Part shown: piece by piece, positions 1 through 13,692 of the stretch
Layout: every line of letters starts with the position of its first letter
Numbering within the stretch: position 1 is the stretch's first letter
Source of the DNA: Leptodactylus fallax
Taxonomy: Eukaryota > Chordata > Amphibia > Anura > Leptodactylidae
Direction: 5' to 3'
DNA: 64,000 nucleotides
NCBI GenBank assembly: GCA_947044405.1
Contig: CAMRHE010000457.1
Coordinates: forward strand, 546,001 to 610,000
The notes under the pieces: model-generated
Seen by the model: the letters and a program-made list of their open reading frames with translations, nothing else
The model's database searches: none
Told to the model about the DNA's origin: nothing
Made by a program: the position numbers and the translations under genes

Positions 1-424
1 TGGGCTGAGACTACAAGAGATTACTGAGAGACTGTGAGAGCATGCAGGCTGGCATGCCACATGCTAAGCAGCCTCCACTGGGTATTCACACCTGACAGGG
101 CATGTGTGAGTGTTGGATTATAGAGCCACATCAAGGAGATGCGTGGTAAAGTAATTATTTCACCTTTATTCCCTTTTATTTTAAGTACTGTATCTTGTAA
201 CTAGTAACTGTTAATGCTTGCATACATCTGCATATCTGTTCTGAACTGCATGTGTTAGATGTTAATACCGACCCATTTAGGGGTTAATAAATATATAAAA
301 TTTAGAAAGCTTGTCTTGTATTTATCTTGTGAACCCGGCACTCACTGGCGGTGAGTGTGGTTTTTATATGAAAGAAGACTCAGGTGGGGCCACAGCGGTA
401 TTGGCGCACTGAGGATCTTTCACA
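1..424 (+). repeat. 5' LTR, 3' portion only
   Basis: Near-identical to 3481-3904. It contains a TTAATAAATATA stretch near 282 that can serve as polyadenylation signal and ends in CTTTCACA at 424. The first roughly 520 bases of the LTR are outside the window. Confidence 0.88.
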
Positions 425-425
425 T

Positions 426-436
426 TGGTGGCAGCG
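426..436 (+). other. Primer-binding site, tRNA-Leu type
   Basis: TGGTGGCAGCG starts one base after the 5' LTR end. It is complementary to the 3' end of vertebrate tRNA-Leu plus CCA. After 11 matched bases there are two extra bases (TA) before the match resumes with GTGGGAT, so the site is slightly degenerate. The tRNA assignment is from memory of tRNA 3' ends. Confidence 0.5.
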
Positions 437-564
437 TAGTGGGATCTTAGGATAAACGGCGTGTGTTGGTGACCTTTATCACTCACATGCTGGGGATTAT
501 GGTAATCCTATGAGACAAGCTCGGTATTAAAGCAAGCATTAAGATACAGTGAAAGTTTGATACA

Positions 565-1071
565 GTGCTGTTCCCCTCCCTTACTCTTTGTATTCTATCC
601 TATCTTTTATTTGGCAAATACCAGTGGATGGCTAGTGGGCTCAGAAGCAGATCTCCAGAACTGCTGAACCAGGCTTTTGGAGATCCTGAGCGTATGGCTG
701 AAATGGAGGCAGCCACAGCCATGCAGAGAATCGAGCAGAGTCCTGATTTTGGGGCTAGGCCAGGAAGTGCGGCAAGCAGCCCGGTCCCAAGGATTACTTC
801 ACCAGGAGAGACCAGTAACCCCAGCCTTGTAGGGGGAATGGTTTCATACTGGCAAATGGCCCTGCAGCAAGTAGGCACCAGTGACCTTAACACATACCTG
901 CAGGTGTTGTACCGTTTTCAGGAAGCTGTAGAACAAGAACGGCAGGCCGCAGAACGGCAGGCAGATCGTGAGGCAGCAGAACGAGAACGGCAGGCTGCTG
1001 AGCGACAGGCAGAGAGAGAGAGAGGAAGGCTGCTGAGCGACAGGCCGAGAGGGAGTATCAGCTTGAGCTGA
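565..1071 (+). pseudogene. gag-like N-terminal fragment of the Gypsy element
   Basis: A 168-codon open frame between the primer site and the zinc-knuckle region. Its C-terminal part is a highly charged run rich in Glu, Arg, Gln and Ala (repeated ERQAAERQA units from about residue 125), a typical coiled-coil stretch of Gypsy gag proteins. The frame stops at 1071, while related sequence (LRRREISQRAQ in another frame) continues beyond the stop, so the gag frame is broken. The central capsid region seems to be deleted. Position and composition support gag; no catalytic motif is expected here. Confidence 0.55.
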
Positions 1072-1256
1072 GGAGGCGGGAAATCTCCCAGCGGGCACAA
1101 ACCGCCCATGTGCAAACTCCAACAACCCTGTAGAGACCCTCAAGTTGGAAGGAAAAGCCAGGCCGGAGTTCACCACAGCCATCTGTCGTCAGGTCGGGTG
1201 AGACAAACTATGCCCCGGGTGGTCCTTCCCCTGTCCCAAGAACTCTGGGCACCCTA

Positions 1257-2855
1257 GTGACCTTCCCCAAACCCCAAGGGGAGGTGCGGCGGGGCCATGC
1301 CTGTAACCAGACAGGACATTTCAAGAAGGAGTGCCCCAACTGCCCTGAGAACTTCCCTGCTTCCCAAGCCACAGCAGGTGGCCCATCTGTGTATCTGGAC
1401 TGGGGTGCAGGAAAAGGAATGCAGACTGTGGGACTAATGACTGATTTGCCTGCCAATATACTGTTGGGAACTGATTTAGCACCTGTGATGTCCCAATATG
1501 GGGTGGGGAGCACCCCAATTTACTGTGATAAACTGTCTATGACTAATGTTGATAATGTGTCTGTCATATCTGCAGAGAGGGCCCGTAACCCCCTCTCTGA
1601 GATACTTCCCATGGCAGTCAATGTAAATGCTAATGAGTTGCCTTCAGCTGAGAGCAGGGAAGATGCAAATGAACTTCCTGCAACCCAGCTCAGCAAAAAT
1701 GTTATTGATGCTTTGTTCACCCCCGTGCTAGGAGCCAATGAGACTTTGTCTGTAGACACACCCACATCTGCGGGGGCGTCTCCCTCCCAGCTTGTTAACA
1801 TGTCTACTGCAGATCTCATTGAGGCCCGGTGTGAATTAACAATTGCTAATGAAGGTACTGTCAATGTAATTGCCAATGCTTGTTGTGAAAGTGTACAGGG
1901 TAGCTCTTCTGAGTCACTGGAAGCGACTTCTACTATTTCGCCCAGTGCATCCGATAAGCACCCAACTGCTGACCATGTGCCAGGTGGTCAGGTAGGCTAT
2001 GTGGATCTCATGGCCGATCCAGGTGAGGGACAGACTGCTGGTAGTGCGGTGCTAGCCCACAGCCAGAGTGCTACAAGGATGGAGGGCGTTCTGACCCTTG
2101 AACCGTTGCCTACACCACCTGGAGTCGGTGCTGAGACCGCCATGACTAGCCTCACTCCCTTGAAGCCGGAGGAGTCCGGCTGGTATGAGACATACATGTC
2201 TCTTCTGTCCAGTCCTATTCCAGGAGTGCCCATGGCCCAAGTGCAGATGGCATGGGGTACTGGAGGTGTGATCCAAGAAGAGGGTATGTCCAATGTATTA
2301 CCTGTCAATGTATTGTGGGGGGATGGTTTAGGGAAGCATGATCTCAGTCATTGGCCCAAGGTATCACCATCACCCACCCAAGTACAGGGAGGACAGAGTC
2401 CAAACATACCTGTTCCAGAACCAGAGGTGCCCCTAGGTTTGGAAGCAGAGGGGGAGGAGCAGAATCCCCTTGAACTCTCCCAACTAGCGGCTAGTGTGAG
2501 AGAGACCCTGAGAGACCGCCGGGATGGGGTCTCTGAACTGGTATCCCAAAGACCTGGGGTCATGAGTGTAAAGCTACGGGATCCCCGCACTCAGAAAACA
2601 GACCCAAAACAGGCAGGAGGTAGCCAAGTGTACGTGGATCAGGGACTGAGCCTTAGAAGTGTCCCTAGTCAGACTAGAGAGCCAGAAGGGTCCAGCAGCT
2701 ATGTAACATGCACCTCTTTTTTGTCTCACTCCAGCCAAGAGTTCAGAGATGCTGTCCAAGCTGACCCTAGCCTGGCCATATTGAGGGAGCGTGCCGCTCA
2801 ACCACCCTCGGAGTCTGACAAGGCCCGAGTCTGCTGGGACCCCGGGGGAAGGTGA
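1257..2855 (+). pseudogene. gag zinc-knuckle / protease-end remnant and linker region
   Basis: A 532-codon frame. Residues 13-26 (GHACNQTGHFKKEC) are a CCHC zinc knuckle whose first cysteine is replaced by glycine, so the knuckle is probably dead. Residues about 61-73 (LMTDLPANILLGTDL) match the C-terminal strand of a retroelement aspartic protease; the catalytic Asp-Thr/Ser-Gly is not seen. The remaining 450 residues are rich in Ser, Pro, Thr and Glu and unrecognised except for a C-terminal FRDAVQADPSLAILRERA segment like those found in vertebrate Gypsy polyproteins. Reverse transcriptase would normally follow but is missing; the 3' LTR begins 100 bases later. Confidence 0.6.
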
Positions 2856-2956
2856 GGGAGCCTTTGGGGCCAGAGCCTGAGAAGCTGGAGGTGGAGGTGC
2901 TTTCAGAAGAGGGGAGTAGGCCCCTACTTCCTGCAAGCCCCATCTAAAGGCGGAGG

Positions 2957-3904
2957 TGTGATGATTCTGCTTAAATATGGCTATAACTCAGAGATGTATT
3001 TTGATCTCTGGGTATAGTATCTCCCTTCTTACCTGCGTTTGTTCATAATGTGCGCAGCTATAAGCCTAGGTGTATATTGGCAGTAGTAGCAACCTGAAAC
3101 AATAGGGCTTTGTATCCATCCCAGCAGGGCTCCATTGTATTCCTACACAGCTCTGAGTGATCAAAGAAACATGTATTGTGCAAAGATCAGATATGGCTGA
3201 TAACATTGTATCATTCCACTTGGTCTCAGCTCAATGCAAAGAATCTGGACTTGAGTGCATTATTCAATCAGACTTGCTGCTGCCGATGACCTCATTCTGG
3301 GAGGTGGCATAAAGGGTATATAAGATGAGGTAAGAGGCAATGGGAGGTTTTTGGGCTGAGATCATCACAGACTACAGAGTTGTTACAGACAGACCATGAG
3401 GAGAGGCTGCTGTGATGAGCATGCAGGTTGGAATGTTGCTGCTTACTATGATCAGACTACAAGAGACTATTACTGAGAGATTGGGCTGAGACTACAAGAG
3501 ATTACTGAGAGACTGTGAGAGCATGCAGGCTGGCATGCCACATGCTAAGCAGCCTCCACTGGGTATTCACACATGACAGAGCATGTTTGAGTGTTGGATT
3601 ATAGAGCCACATCAAGGAGATGCGTGGTAAAGTAATTATTTCACCTTTATTTCCTTTTATTTTAAGTACTGTATCTTGTAACTAGTAACTGTTAATGCTT
3701 GCATGCATCTGCATATCTGTTCTGAACTGCATGTGTTAGATGTTAATACCGACCCATTTAGGGGTTAATAAATATATAAAATTTAGAAAGCTTGTCTTGT
3801 ATTTATCTTGTGAACCCGGCACTCACTGGCGGTGAGTGTGGTTTTTATATGAAAGAAGACTCAGGTGGGGCACAGTGGTGTTGGCGCACTGAGGATCTTT
3901 CACA
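2957..3904 (+). repeat. 3' LTR, 948 bp
   Basis: Starts TGTGATGATT after the purine run AAAGGCGGAGG and ends CTTTCACA. The same start and end occur in the solo LTR at 31066-31897, which fixes the boundaries. The LTR contains a TATATAAGATGAGG promoter-like stretch near 3319 and TTAATAAATA near 3762 as likely polyadenylation signal. Confidence 0.88.
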
Positions 3905-3988
3905 GTGCTATATAAATAAACAATAATAATATATAAATAAACAATAATAATTTATTTTTCTCTCATTGACCTCTGTGGTTTATTACAG

Positions 3989-4369
3989 GGACTTGTTGGA
4001 CATCGGATTATTACTGTATTTATCAACCAAAAACTCTCCATGTGAAAGAAGGAGATTCAGTCACCATCCCGTGTACATACACCTATCCTGAGCACTGGAG
4101 AGGGGACTCACAGATTGATATATATTGGGGAGAGGGTGATGGAAGAACTTGCTTTCAGATCATGAAACACATCACAGACAGCTCTGGTAATATAATAGAT
4201 GAGTATAAAGATCAGATCTCTACAGTCCACCATCCTGGTAACCAGACAGCATCTATCCTAATCCGAGGACTGAAAGCTTCAGATGGGATCAGATTCTGCT
4301 GTAAAGCAATCATATCTGCCATAGGCTATGACTGGTATGACTCAGATGGGACATTGCTCACTTTTGCAG
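3989..4369 (+). CDS. Gene 1 exon: PILR-like V-set Ig domain (type A)
   Basis: A 381-bp exon bounded by TTATTACAG and GTAAAA, phase 1 at both ends. It encodes an extracellular V-set domain: the conserved cysteine in VTIPCTYTYP, tryptophan in DIYWGE, the D-G-x-x-F-C motif ASDGIRFCC before the G strand, and TLLTFAG in place of a J-like strand. The opening QPKTLHVKEGDSVTIPC and the GLKASDG stretch resemble paired Ig-like type 2 receptors (PILR), which bind sialylated O-glycoproteins; this is a family-level inference. Two additional cysteines occur in the first ten residues and FCC has a double cysteine, suggesting an additional disulfide. NQTA is a likely N-glycosylation site. The close copy is the exon at 40011-40391. 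Confidence 0.8.
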
Positions 4370-5088
4370 GTAAAAATATGTTTTATATAACACAATCCAA
4401 ATCCTTTAGTTTTTAGAAAATGTGGATAAATTTGTAAATAAAAGTTAAGAGGCAGAGACAAGAAGAGAGGAAAGGTTATAGATTCTATATTCTTATCCTA
4501 TAATCTTCTATCACTTTATGTAATATCATACTGTATTGTTATTGCTGAATATGTAAAATAGATTCAAGTCTGTTGTGGAAACTTTTAAACAAAACCAAGA
4601 GATAAACCAACTCTCAGGTGGATAAAGCAGATGAAAGTTTATGTAGAAGTGAGGTTACAGCAAAGAGAGTATACAGTATATACTGTAGATATATAAAGAT
4701 AAACAAGATAATAAACAGAACAAAGAGATGTAGCTATGGAGTCCTCTGATAGGGCAGAGAAGTCTAGCAAGTGTTTCAAAACAGGGGTTCTTCAGCCACA
4801 TTTCTGACAACCAGCCATCAGAACGTCCTCTTACAACCAATGTTACTCTCGTAGGACAATTAGCAGAATTATACAGTACATGTGACATCTGGTTAACTTA
4901 AGGTTAACGCTAAAGAACATTATGTGGCCTAAACATCAGAGCTCTCCTTCCTTATCAACTGTTTTGACTCATGCACCTAAAACAATGTTTCTGGACTTGC
5001 TAGGTTCCAAGTAATCAGATTATAGGTGAACAATCTTGTTCACATCACAAGTCCACATATAAAAAGGTCAGCAATTAAGGAATTAGCA

Positions 5089-5123
<35 letters not shown>

Positions 5124-5182
5124 GAAGGTGACAGGCCAAGTGCTGGAGTCACGGTATATCAGTCCCTGGTTTTTGACATACA
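4370..5182. other. Intron of gene 1, no recognised content
   Basis: AT-rich intron sequence following the type A exon. Apart from an AT dinucleotide run at 5090-5119, no coding exon, transposon end or RNA gene was recognised. Confidence 0.5.
5090..5119. repeat. (AT)n microsatellite
   Basis: About 15 uninterrupted AT dinucleotides, likely polymorphic in length. Confidence 0.95.
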
Positions 5183-5469
5183 GTGTGAAACAACTGAAAA
5201 TATGTCTTCAGGTGACTACCTCTTGAAGCTCATCAAGAGAATGCCAAGAGTGTGCAAAGCAGTAATCAAAGCAAAAGGTGGCTACTTTGAAGAACCTAAA
5301 ATATAAGACATATTTTCAGTTGTTTCACACTTTTTTGTTCAGTATATAATTCCACATGTGTTAATTCATAGTTTTGATGCCTTCAGTGTGAATCTACAAT
5401 TTTTATAGTCATGAAAATACAGAAAACTCTTGGAATGAGAAGGTGTGTCCAAACTTTTGGTCTGTACTG
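5183..5469. mobile_element. Internally deleted Tc1-type copy (same family as 25940-27559)
   Basis: 5183-5204 matches the inner end of the left inverted repeat of the element at 25940; it joins directly to a copy of its right end (compare 27299-27559), ending TTTGGTCTGTACTG followed by TA. The transposase body is missing and the outer part of the left repeat is lost, so this is a dead deletion derivative. Confidence 0.8.
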
Positions 5470-5471
5470 TA

Positions 5472-5906
5472 TGTCTGGTCCAGGGCGGGTTTTGAGTAGG
5501 CCTCAGCCCAATTGGAAGTCCTGGCCTCATTACTGACCCATATAGCCCTACAGAACCTGCACTTCAGGTCAGACCCTGGAAGAGAGTGGAGGCGCCTGGG
5601 TCTTTCTGGAGCTGAGTCTGGTGAGACCTGTGCCTGACTGCTGTTTTGTTTTGTTCGTGTGGCTGGAGCAAGCCACATGTATAGTTAGGATTGTTTCTGT
5701 TTAGTTAGAAGCTCAGACGAGCAAGATTTCGTTTTCTCATTTGCCTGAAGTTAAGGCTGTAATTTATTTTGCTTATTTTGTGCCTGGCGTAAGGTTTATT
5801 TATTTTTACTGTTTTTCAAATAAACCTGTATTACAAGAGACTTTGTGTCCCTGTCTCTGACTGGTTGGGTCCGTACCACAGCTCCTACCGATCTACCTCC
5901 CCCACA
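5472..5906 (+). repeat. LTR-like segment
   Basis: Begins TGTCTGGTCC and ends CCCCCACA, with AATAAACC at about 5819 followed by a short R-like stretch that ends in a pyrimidine and CA region, the layout of a retroelement LTR. A target duplication was not found, so the boundaries and the call are tentative. Confidence 0.35.
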
Positions 5907-6471
5907 ATATATATACCATGGGATTGCAATATAATAGCAATTAATTAGTAAAGACTAAAATGATTACTTTTCTTTATCAAATCAGAGGCGTAGTTGGGGG
6001 GAAAGGGTGGCTACTCAAAATCACTCAGTGTTCCTCACAGGCTACTAATGGCTGAGCAGGCTGAATGAGGAACCAGCCCAGGAGGTGGAGTGCTGAGCAC
6101 CTTTGAGTAGTGACACGTCACCATCTGCAATTGGTACAAGTGACTGAGCGGTGAAAGTAGAATCAGCTGCTTATGAGCATTCAGCATCTGCATGTCACGC
6201 AGTTTAGTGGCAGTGTGATGCACGGCGTGCCAAAATGCCACCTATGTGGCTGCCATTATTGCTGTAAGCAGCAACAGCTCATTCTACAGAGTTCTGCAGC
6301 GGTCTTCCAAACCAAAGACCTCCTAAGCTCCAGTAGTTCCAGATCCACAATTTGTTAGTATTAGTACTAATAGGGTCTATTTGGGAGACATTGTCCCTTT
6401 GCTGGACAGTGTTAATAAAAAATGCTGTACAATAGATAAAATCCATGGCCGTATTAAAAATAAAATAGTTT
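5907..6471. other. Intron sequence, nothing recognised
   Basis: Single-copy-looking intron sequence of gene 1 up to the left edge of the RPS3-bearing Gypsy element. Open frames are short and have no recognisable domain. Confidence 0.4.
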
Positions 6472-8139
<1,668 letters not shown>

Positions 8140-9805
8140 TCACGGTTATTGGAAAGAAACCACCACCCATCGGCCTACTCAAACAGCTTTCCAGCGGCTG
8201 ATCCGGACATGTGGCTTACAGAAAAGTTCGGATGCGCAGCGTCCTCTGGCTCGAATTTCAGTTCCTTTGCATACAAAAGTTACACTGCCACCCAGTCGGG
8301 AGACAATAGTGTCTATGCCCGTAGGCACCTGTCGGAAACTAGAGGGCATAGCTGTGTTGGTAGAACCACTGCAGGCAGCCGAAGGAGGTGTTGATCCGCT
8401 AGTGGCCCGTTCCTTGGCAATAGTTCGCAATGGAAGAGTACCACTTCGATGTGTAAACACTCAGGACCAGAGTGTGGACCTGACCCCAGGGAGGCAGCTG
8501 GCTAACATCTATGTGACTCCGGAGGAAGTAAGGAAAGTAACTCCAATGCAGCTGAAGCCGACTGAAAGGGATGAGTGGACCGTAACTGTGTCCATGGGAG
8601 AAGATGAGGAACCCACCTCTGAATGGAATGGCCGTGCAATTCGAGAACAGATGAAGATGGATGCAAGTTCATGTTCTCTGGAATGTGTGCAGAAGGTAGA
8701 TGAACTGTTGTGGGAGAACCGAGCCGCCTTTTCACGGTATGCTGAAGATTTTGGATGTACCACAGGGATCTACCATGAGATTCCCACAGGAGACACCCCT
8801 CCAATTAGAGAGCGCTACCGACAAATTCCTCCACAATTGTATCAGGAAGTAAAAGAACTGTTAGCTAAGATGCTACAGGGTGGGATCATCCAAGAAAGCC
8901 AGAGTCCCTGGGAAGCTCCTGTGGTGTTAGTAAGAAAAAAAGATGGGTCCATCCGATTTTGCGTAGACTATCGGAAGGTAAACGCTTGCACCGTACGAGA
9001 TTCCTACCCCTTGCCACGGATTGAGGAGTCCCTCTCAGCGCTGGGGAGAGCCCGGTACTTCTCCTCACTAGATCTGGCTAGTGGGTATTGGCAGGTGCCG
9101 ATGGCCACAAAAGACAAGGAGAAGACGGCATTCATCTTGCCCATGGGACTATACGAATTTAACCGGATGCCCTTCGGGTTGACAAATGCACCCGGAACGT
9201 TTCAGCGGTTGATGGAGAAATGTCTCGGTGACTTCAACTTTGAGTTCACTCTCATCTACTTGGATGACATTATAGTGTATTCTGCGACCTTTGAAGACCA
9301 TCTCCACCAGTTGGGGCAAGTATTTCGAAGATTGCGGGAACATGGGCTCAAATTGAAACCCAGTAAATGTCGGTTGTTCCAATCTGAAATTGATTACTTG
9401 GGTCACCGCGTATCAGGAGAAGGGGTGAGACCATCAAGAGACAAGATAGCGGCTGTTCAAGATTGGCCAATACCGACTACCCTGCGAGAAGTGAGGGCGT
9501 TCCTTGGAGTAGCCGGTTACTATCGACGGTTTATTAAGGATTTCGCCAAGGTAGCAGCACCACTTAATGCTCTCCTACGAGGCACATCCGGTGGTCCAAA
9601 GAACCGGTCCGTGAAGTGGGGACCTGAACAGGAACAAGCCTTCCAGGCATTAAAGGATGCACTGACAACAGCCCCAATCTTGGCATATGCTGATTACCAC
9701 TTGCCGTTCCAGCTGTATATGGATGCAAGCCTGTATGGTCTTGGAGCAGTGCTTTCCCAGCTTCAGGATGGCCAGGAACGGCAGCCGGTCTTTGAGAGAT
9801 TCTGA
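8140..9805 (+). pseudogene. Gypsy pol fragment: pre-RT region and reverse transcriptase
   Basis: The open frame (its first 80 bases overlap the RPS3 segment in antisense) encodes a pre-RT region, then a Ty3/Gypsy reverse transcriptase with VRKKDGSIRFCVDYRKVN, the SSLDLASGYWQ box, RMPFGLTNAP and the catalytic YLDD at about 9258-9269, followed by the thumb/connection GYYRRFIKDFAKVAAPL and the start of RNase H (MDASLYGLGAVLSQ). Protease is missing upstream. The frame ends at 9805 through a frameshift inside RNase H near 9790, so the polyprotein is broken. Confidence 0.92.
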
Positions 9806-11108
9806 AAGAAACCCCGAGAATTATAGTTCATTTAAGTTGGAGCTGTTGGCACTGGTATGGGCCATGACCGAGAAATTCTCTGAATATTTGACCGGTGCTG
9901 AAGTTTTAGTACTGACTGACAACAACCCACTAGCTCACCTGGAAAATGCCAAGCTCGGGGCGTTAGAGCAGAGGTGGATAGCCCGAATGACTAAGTTCAA
10001 TTACCGCATTAAGTATCGGTCCAAGACAGAGAACCAGAATGCTGACGGGCTTTCTAGGGTAACCGCCCAGACCCCCACAGTAGACGTGGATCATGAGTTG
10101 GAGCATGTGGAGGTGCCCGACTTCAGCAGATTTTCACAGGCCTTGGCCGCCGCTAATCAGTTTGAGTTGGAGGGGACTGAAACGGCTCCTTTCTTTGGTC
10201 CCTCACGACAGGAATGGGCACAGATACAACAGACCCATGAGGGGCTGGCACAGATGATCAAGTGTGTTGAGAAAGGCCAGAAGCCCTGTAGAGAGGAAAG
10301 AGAACGACTGACACGTGAGATATTATCTGTTCTGAGTCAGTGGGAAAAGTTGGAGATGAAAAATGGAGTGCTATGCCGAAAGGTCTATTTACCTTCTGAG
10401 ATCGACATTCGATACCAAATTGTGGTGCCTAGTGAACTGGCTCGCTCGTTGGCAGTTGAGGCTCATAATAAGAATGGACATTTTGGTCATGAGAAGACCT
10501 TTCGTTGGTTACAGCGACTGATTTACTGCCCTGGTCTTCGTCAAATGGTCGAAGAAGTATGCCGCAGCTGTCGAACTTGTGAGATCCATAAGGCAATAGA
10601 ACAGAGAGCTCCCCTGCAAACCATCGTGACCCAGGAACCTTTAGAAATCGTCATGATAGACTATCTAATGGTGGGCCCATCCAATAGCGGACACCAGTAT
10701 TGCCTCGTAATGGTGGATCACTTCACCAAATTTGTGGTGGTAACCGCCACCAAGGACCAGACAGCTGAGTCAGCAGCTCGTGCTCTGTGCCAAGATTTCA
10801 TTCGAGTATATGGGTGCCCTAAACGCATCCACTCCGACCAGGGTGCCTGCTTTGAGGGACACGTAATGAAAGAAGTTCAACGTATCTACGGGATAAAGAA
10901 GTCGCACACGACTCCATACCACCCTCAGGGAAATGGGGCCTGTGAAAGATTCAACAGAACTCTGCTACAGATGCTGCGGACTCTGGAGGAAGACAAGAAG
11001 TTACAGTGGCCTCAGTTCTTGTCTGAAATGGTGTGGGCCTATAACAATCAGGTCCATTCTACAACGGGGTACTCTCCTTATACACTTCTCTTTGGGCGGT
11101 CTGGGTGA
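9790..11108 (+). pseudogene. Gypsy pol fragment: RNase H rest and integrase
   Basis: In a different frame from the RT, this segment continues RNase H (ELLALVWAMTEKFSEYL, then the LTDNNPLAHL motif with its Asp) and then integrase. The integrase has the HHCC zinc-binding end (H, H near 10453-10490; C, C near 10570-10579) and the catalytic core with Asp at 10659, Asp at 10836 and Glu at 10944, a spacing of 35 residues between the last two. The frame ends in an in-frame TGA at 11106-11108 just after the FGR motif. Confidence 0.9.
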
Positions 11109-11111
11109 AGT

Positions 11112-11843
11112 ATGGGAGAATTACAGTTGAATGATGTGGATGGGTTCCCTCCGAGGGATCCAACCTCTTGGGTGCGGGCGCACCGGCAGAGACTTGAGAC
11201 GATCCATCGATTGGTGCGGCAGCGCCTGCAAGAACATCCCCATCCTGATAAGACCCCAGTGCAAGAAGCACCATTGCAACCAGGCGACCTGGTGCTAGTT
11301 CGTGTCAAGAAACCCCAAGGGAAATTGGAAAGCCGATGGGAGGCTTTGCCGTATCGTGTTGTTGGCCGCAAGTATGCGAATGGGCCAGTGTACCAGGTCC
11401 AGAAAGAAGGAACTGATTGTGTTCGAGTACTTCACCGAAATATGTTGCGCCTGTGTCATTCTGAAGGGACAAATCATGATGGGCTTGCCAATGTGAATGA
11501 GCTCCCACAGTCAGAGAATGGAGGTGCGGAATGGGCCTCAGACGAGGAGGATGATTGTTGGCCGATCCCTGCTCCTGGGGATGTTCCACCTGTGACTACT
11601 GTATCTCCGGCCTGTGCCCCCTCTGGTGCGGAATCCGCTGGTCCTTCTCAACCCATAGCTGCAGCACCCCATAATATACCACCGGTCCTCAGACGGACCA
11701 CTAGGCCAAATGCTGGTATTCCCCCTGTTCGGTATGCGCAGGATGAGTTTGTTTGGCCTGCCATACATCGGTATACTACCACCCTGTGCATAAAAGTACA
11801 ACCCTCTGGATATACAGTCATAGGCAGGGACTGCCAATCTTAA
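11112..11843 (+). pseudogene. Gypsy integrase C-terminal domain after an in-frame stop
   Basis: Same reading frame as the integrase, resumed after the TGA at 11106. It contains the basic helix WVRAHRQRLETIHRLVRQRL, an SH3-like GPY/F-type module (QPGDLVLVRVKKPQGKLESR and GPVYQV) and a proline-rich tail. This is the part of integrase that binds target chromatin in Gypsy elements. No envelope gene follows. Confidence 0.85.
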
Positions 11844-11857
11844 AGTGGGGGGGAATA
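11842..11857 (+). other. Polypurine tract
   Basis: AAAGTGGGGGGGAATA immediately before the 3' LTR, the usual start site for plus-strand DNA synthesis in LTR elements. Confidence 0.7.
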
Positions 11858-12829
11858 TGTAAGAGACAGCCAATGTTGTCCTAAGCTTCATTTGTCTGTA
11901 TAAACTGTTAATGTTGAATGTATTTCTGTGATTCTGTTCCTTTAAGACAGCAGCCATTGTAATTGTGACATGATGCTGGAGTGACTCCCCCCCCCTTTTA
12001 TGTCAGCCTGCCTGTTCTGCAGACAGAGTGTGAGCAGAGAAGCAGGAAGTGACGAGACAGAGAGCAGCAGCCATCTTAGCAAGTGTTGTATTGAACTGGT
12101 GTGGATACTTTTCTGTACAGCTAAGCTGTATCTTGGTCCAGAGACAAACAGAGTGTAAAGAGACAACAGGACTAGTGAGTCCACGTGAAAGGAACTGTGC
12201 TCAGTGGCTGATCAGTGAGACTGACATTGTGACTGTGTATATGGATACCACAGATAGAGACTCGCAGTGCTGTTGATGTACTGGACAGCACCTGCTAAAC
12301 CCCGGCTTACATCCCAGCTCAGTGTATGGATTCGGCAGGACTGTCAGTGTGCTGAGTGGAATCTGCTGTTGGATTACATTGCATTCATTGGGTTTCCCTG
12401 TTAAAGAGGACTTCATTTCTCCCAAGATCCTGATAACAGTGAGGAGAGGACGTTTCACTATAAAAGAAAGGAACGACTTTGGGCCCCACCGCGCGCTTCT
12501 ACAGACTGTAAGCGGTCCACCTGGACCACTGGGGAAAAGGGGGTGCACCCAAATGTGATGTCAGGGTCAGTTAGGGATAGTTTTGAGTATATTGTTCATT
12601 CAGTGTCCATACTGCAGAATTGGACAGAGTAAAAGTAGAAACCATTGCAGAATTTGCCTTGAAATTGTTCATGATATATTGTATATTTTGCTTGTCTTTA
12701 TCCCTGTCATTTTACCTTCAAATAGCCTTTATTAACTTATAGTAAATATATATTCTTTTCTTGAACTACCGCGTGTGCGTTCATTTCTGGTTGCGGAGAC
12801 CAAACCACCTGCCTTGCTCTCGGTTCACA
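11858..12829 (+). repeat. 3' LTR, 972 bp
   Basis: Same length as the 5' LTR, TGTAAGAG to GGTTCACA, followed by the target repeat GTTT. Confidence 0.95.
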
Positions 12830-13692
12830 GTTTTATACTCACCTATCATCTGTACTCCCCGCGCTGGCGCAGATTTTCAGTGAAGTGAGACAAGTACATG
12901 CGCTGGACCTTGGGCGCATGCGCAGTGAAACCAAGGTGTACATCCCCGGCTTTACTCTACCGCCCTCCACCTCTACCTCCTTCCTTGCTGTCAACCAGGG
13001 GAAGGAGGTAGGGGAGAAATGGTAGGAGGCTTACCACTTTGGATCATCAGCAACTCCCTTGTTGTCCCAAAGAATTCATTTGCATACTGTAAAAAAAATG
13101 TAATATCTTGGCAATGGAGGCATTAATACACAAGGGGAAAACTGTTTGATTCACGTGACCCTAACCCATCTATGTGCGGGGCTGGGTTGATCTGCTGGGT
13201 CCCTTTACATCTTAGAAATTTTTACAGTAAATCTGCCATATGTGAAACTTTCTTAATTGTTCCCTGAAAGAGATCCTCCACAGCACTCCTCACTCCTGAC
13301 AGATGGGAGTGCACACACGCTAACTCCTGGTGATATCTAGCTCTGTTCTGTGACGTCATCAGCCTGGGTTCACCGCTAAGGACTGTGATTGGGCCACCAA
13401 CGGTCACATGAGCACGCAGAGCGTCATGACTTAATGGTGCTCGATGTGCTCATGTCAACACTGAGGTACCTAAACCAACAGCATCCTAATGACTCATGTT
13501 GAGGTGAACTTCAGAACTACAACTCCACTGCTTTGTAATCACATGACCCTGTGATTTCAGTTCAGAAAAGCAGAAGTTCTGCTTAGAAATACGGTTGAAA
13601 AATAAACAAATTTTTTTTTTTACCCAAATACAGTTGTGTGAATGGGCCATAAAACACATAAAACATGTATATGTCATGTCTTCTGTTTATAG
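12830..13692. other. Gene 1 intron between type A and type B exons
   Basis: Contains a dispersed repeat around 13300-13420 (GGACTGTGATTGGGCC and flanks) with a relative near 24880-24960. No exon or transposon end was recognised. Confidence 0.45.

Larger units (their letters stand above)
1..3904 (+). mobile_element. Ty3/Gypsy-type LTR retrotransposon, internally deleted, left end cut by window
   Basis: Positions 1-424 repeat as 3481-3904, so these are the two long terminal repeats of one element; the 5' LTR begins left of the window. Between them lie a tRNA-type primer-binding site, gag-like and protease-end coding remnants and, just before the 3' LTR, a purine run. No reverse transcriptase, RNase H or integrase is present, so the element cannot move by itself. 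It sits directly upstream of the first V exon of gene 1, inside what must be intron 1 of that gene. The 5-bp target duplication cannot be checked because the left flank is missing. Confidence 0.85.
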
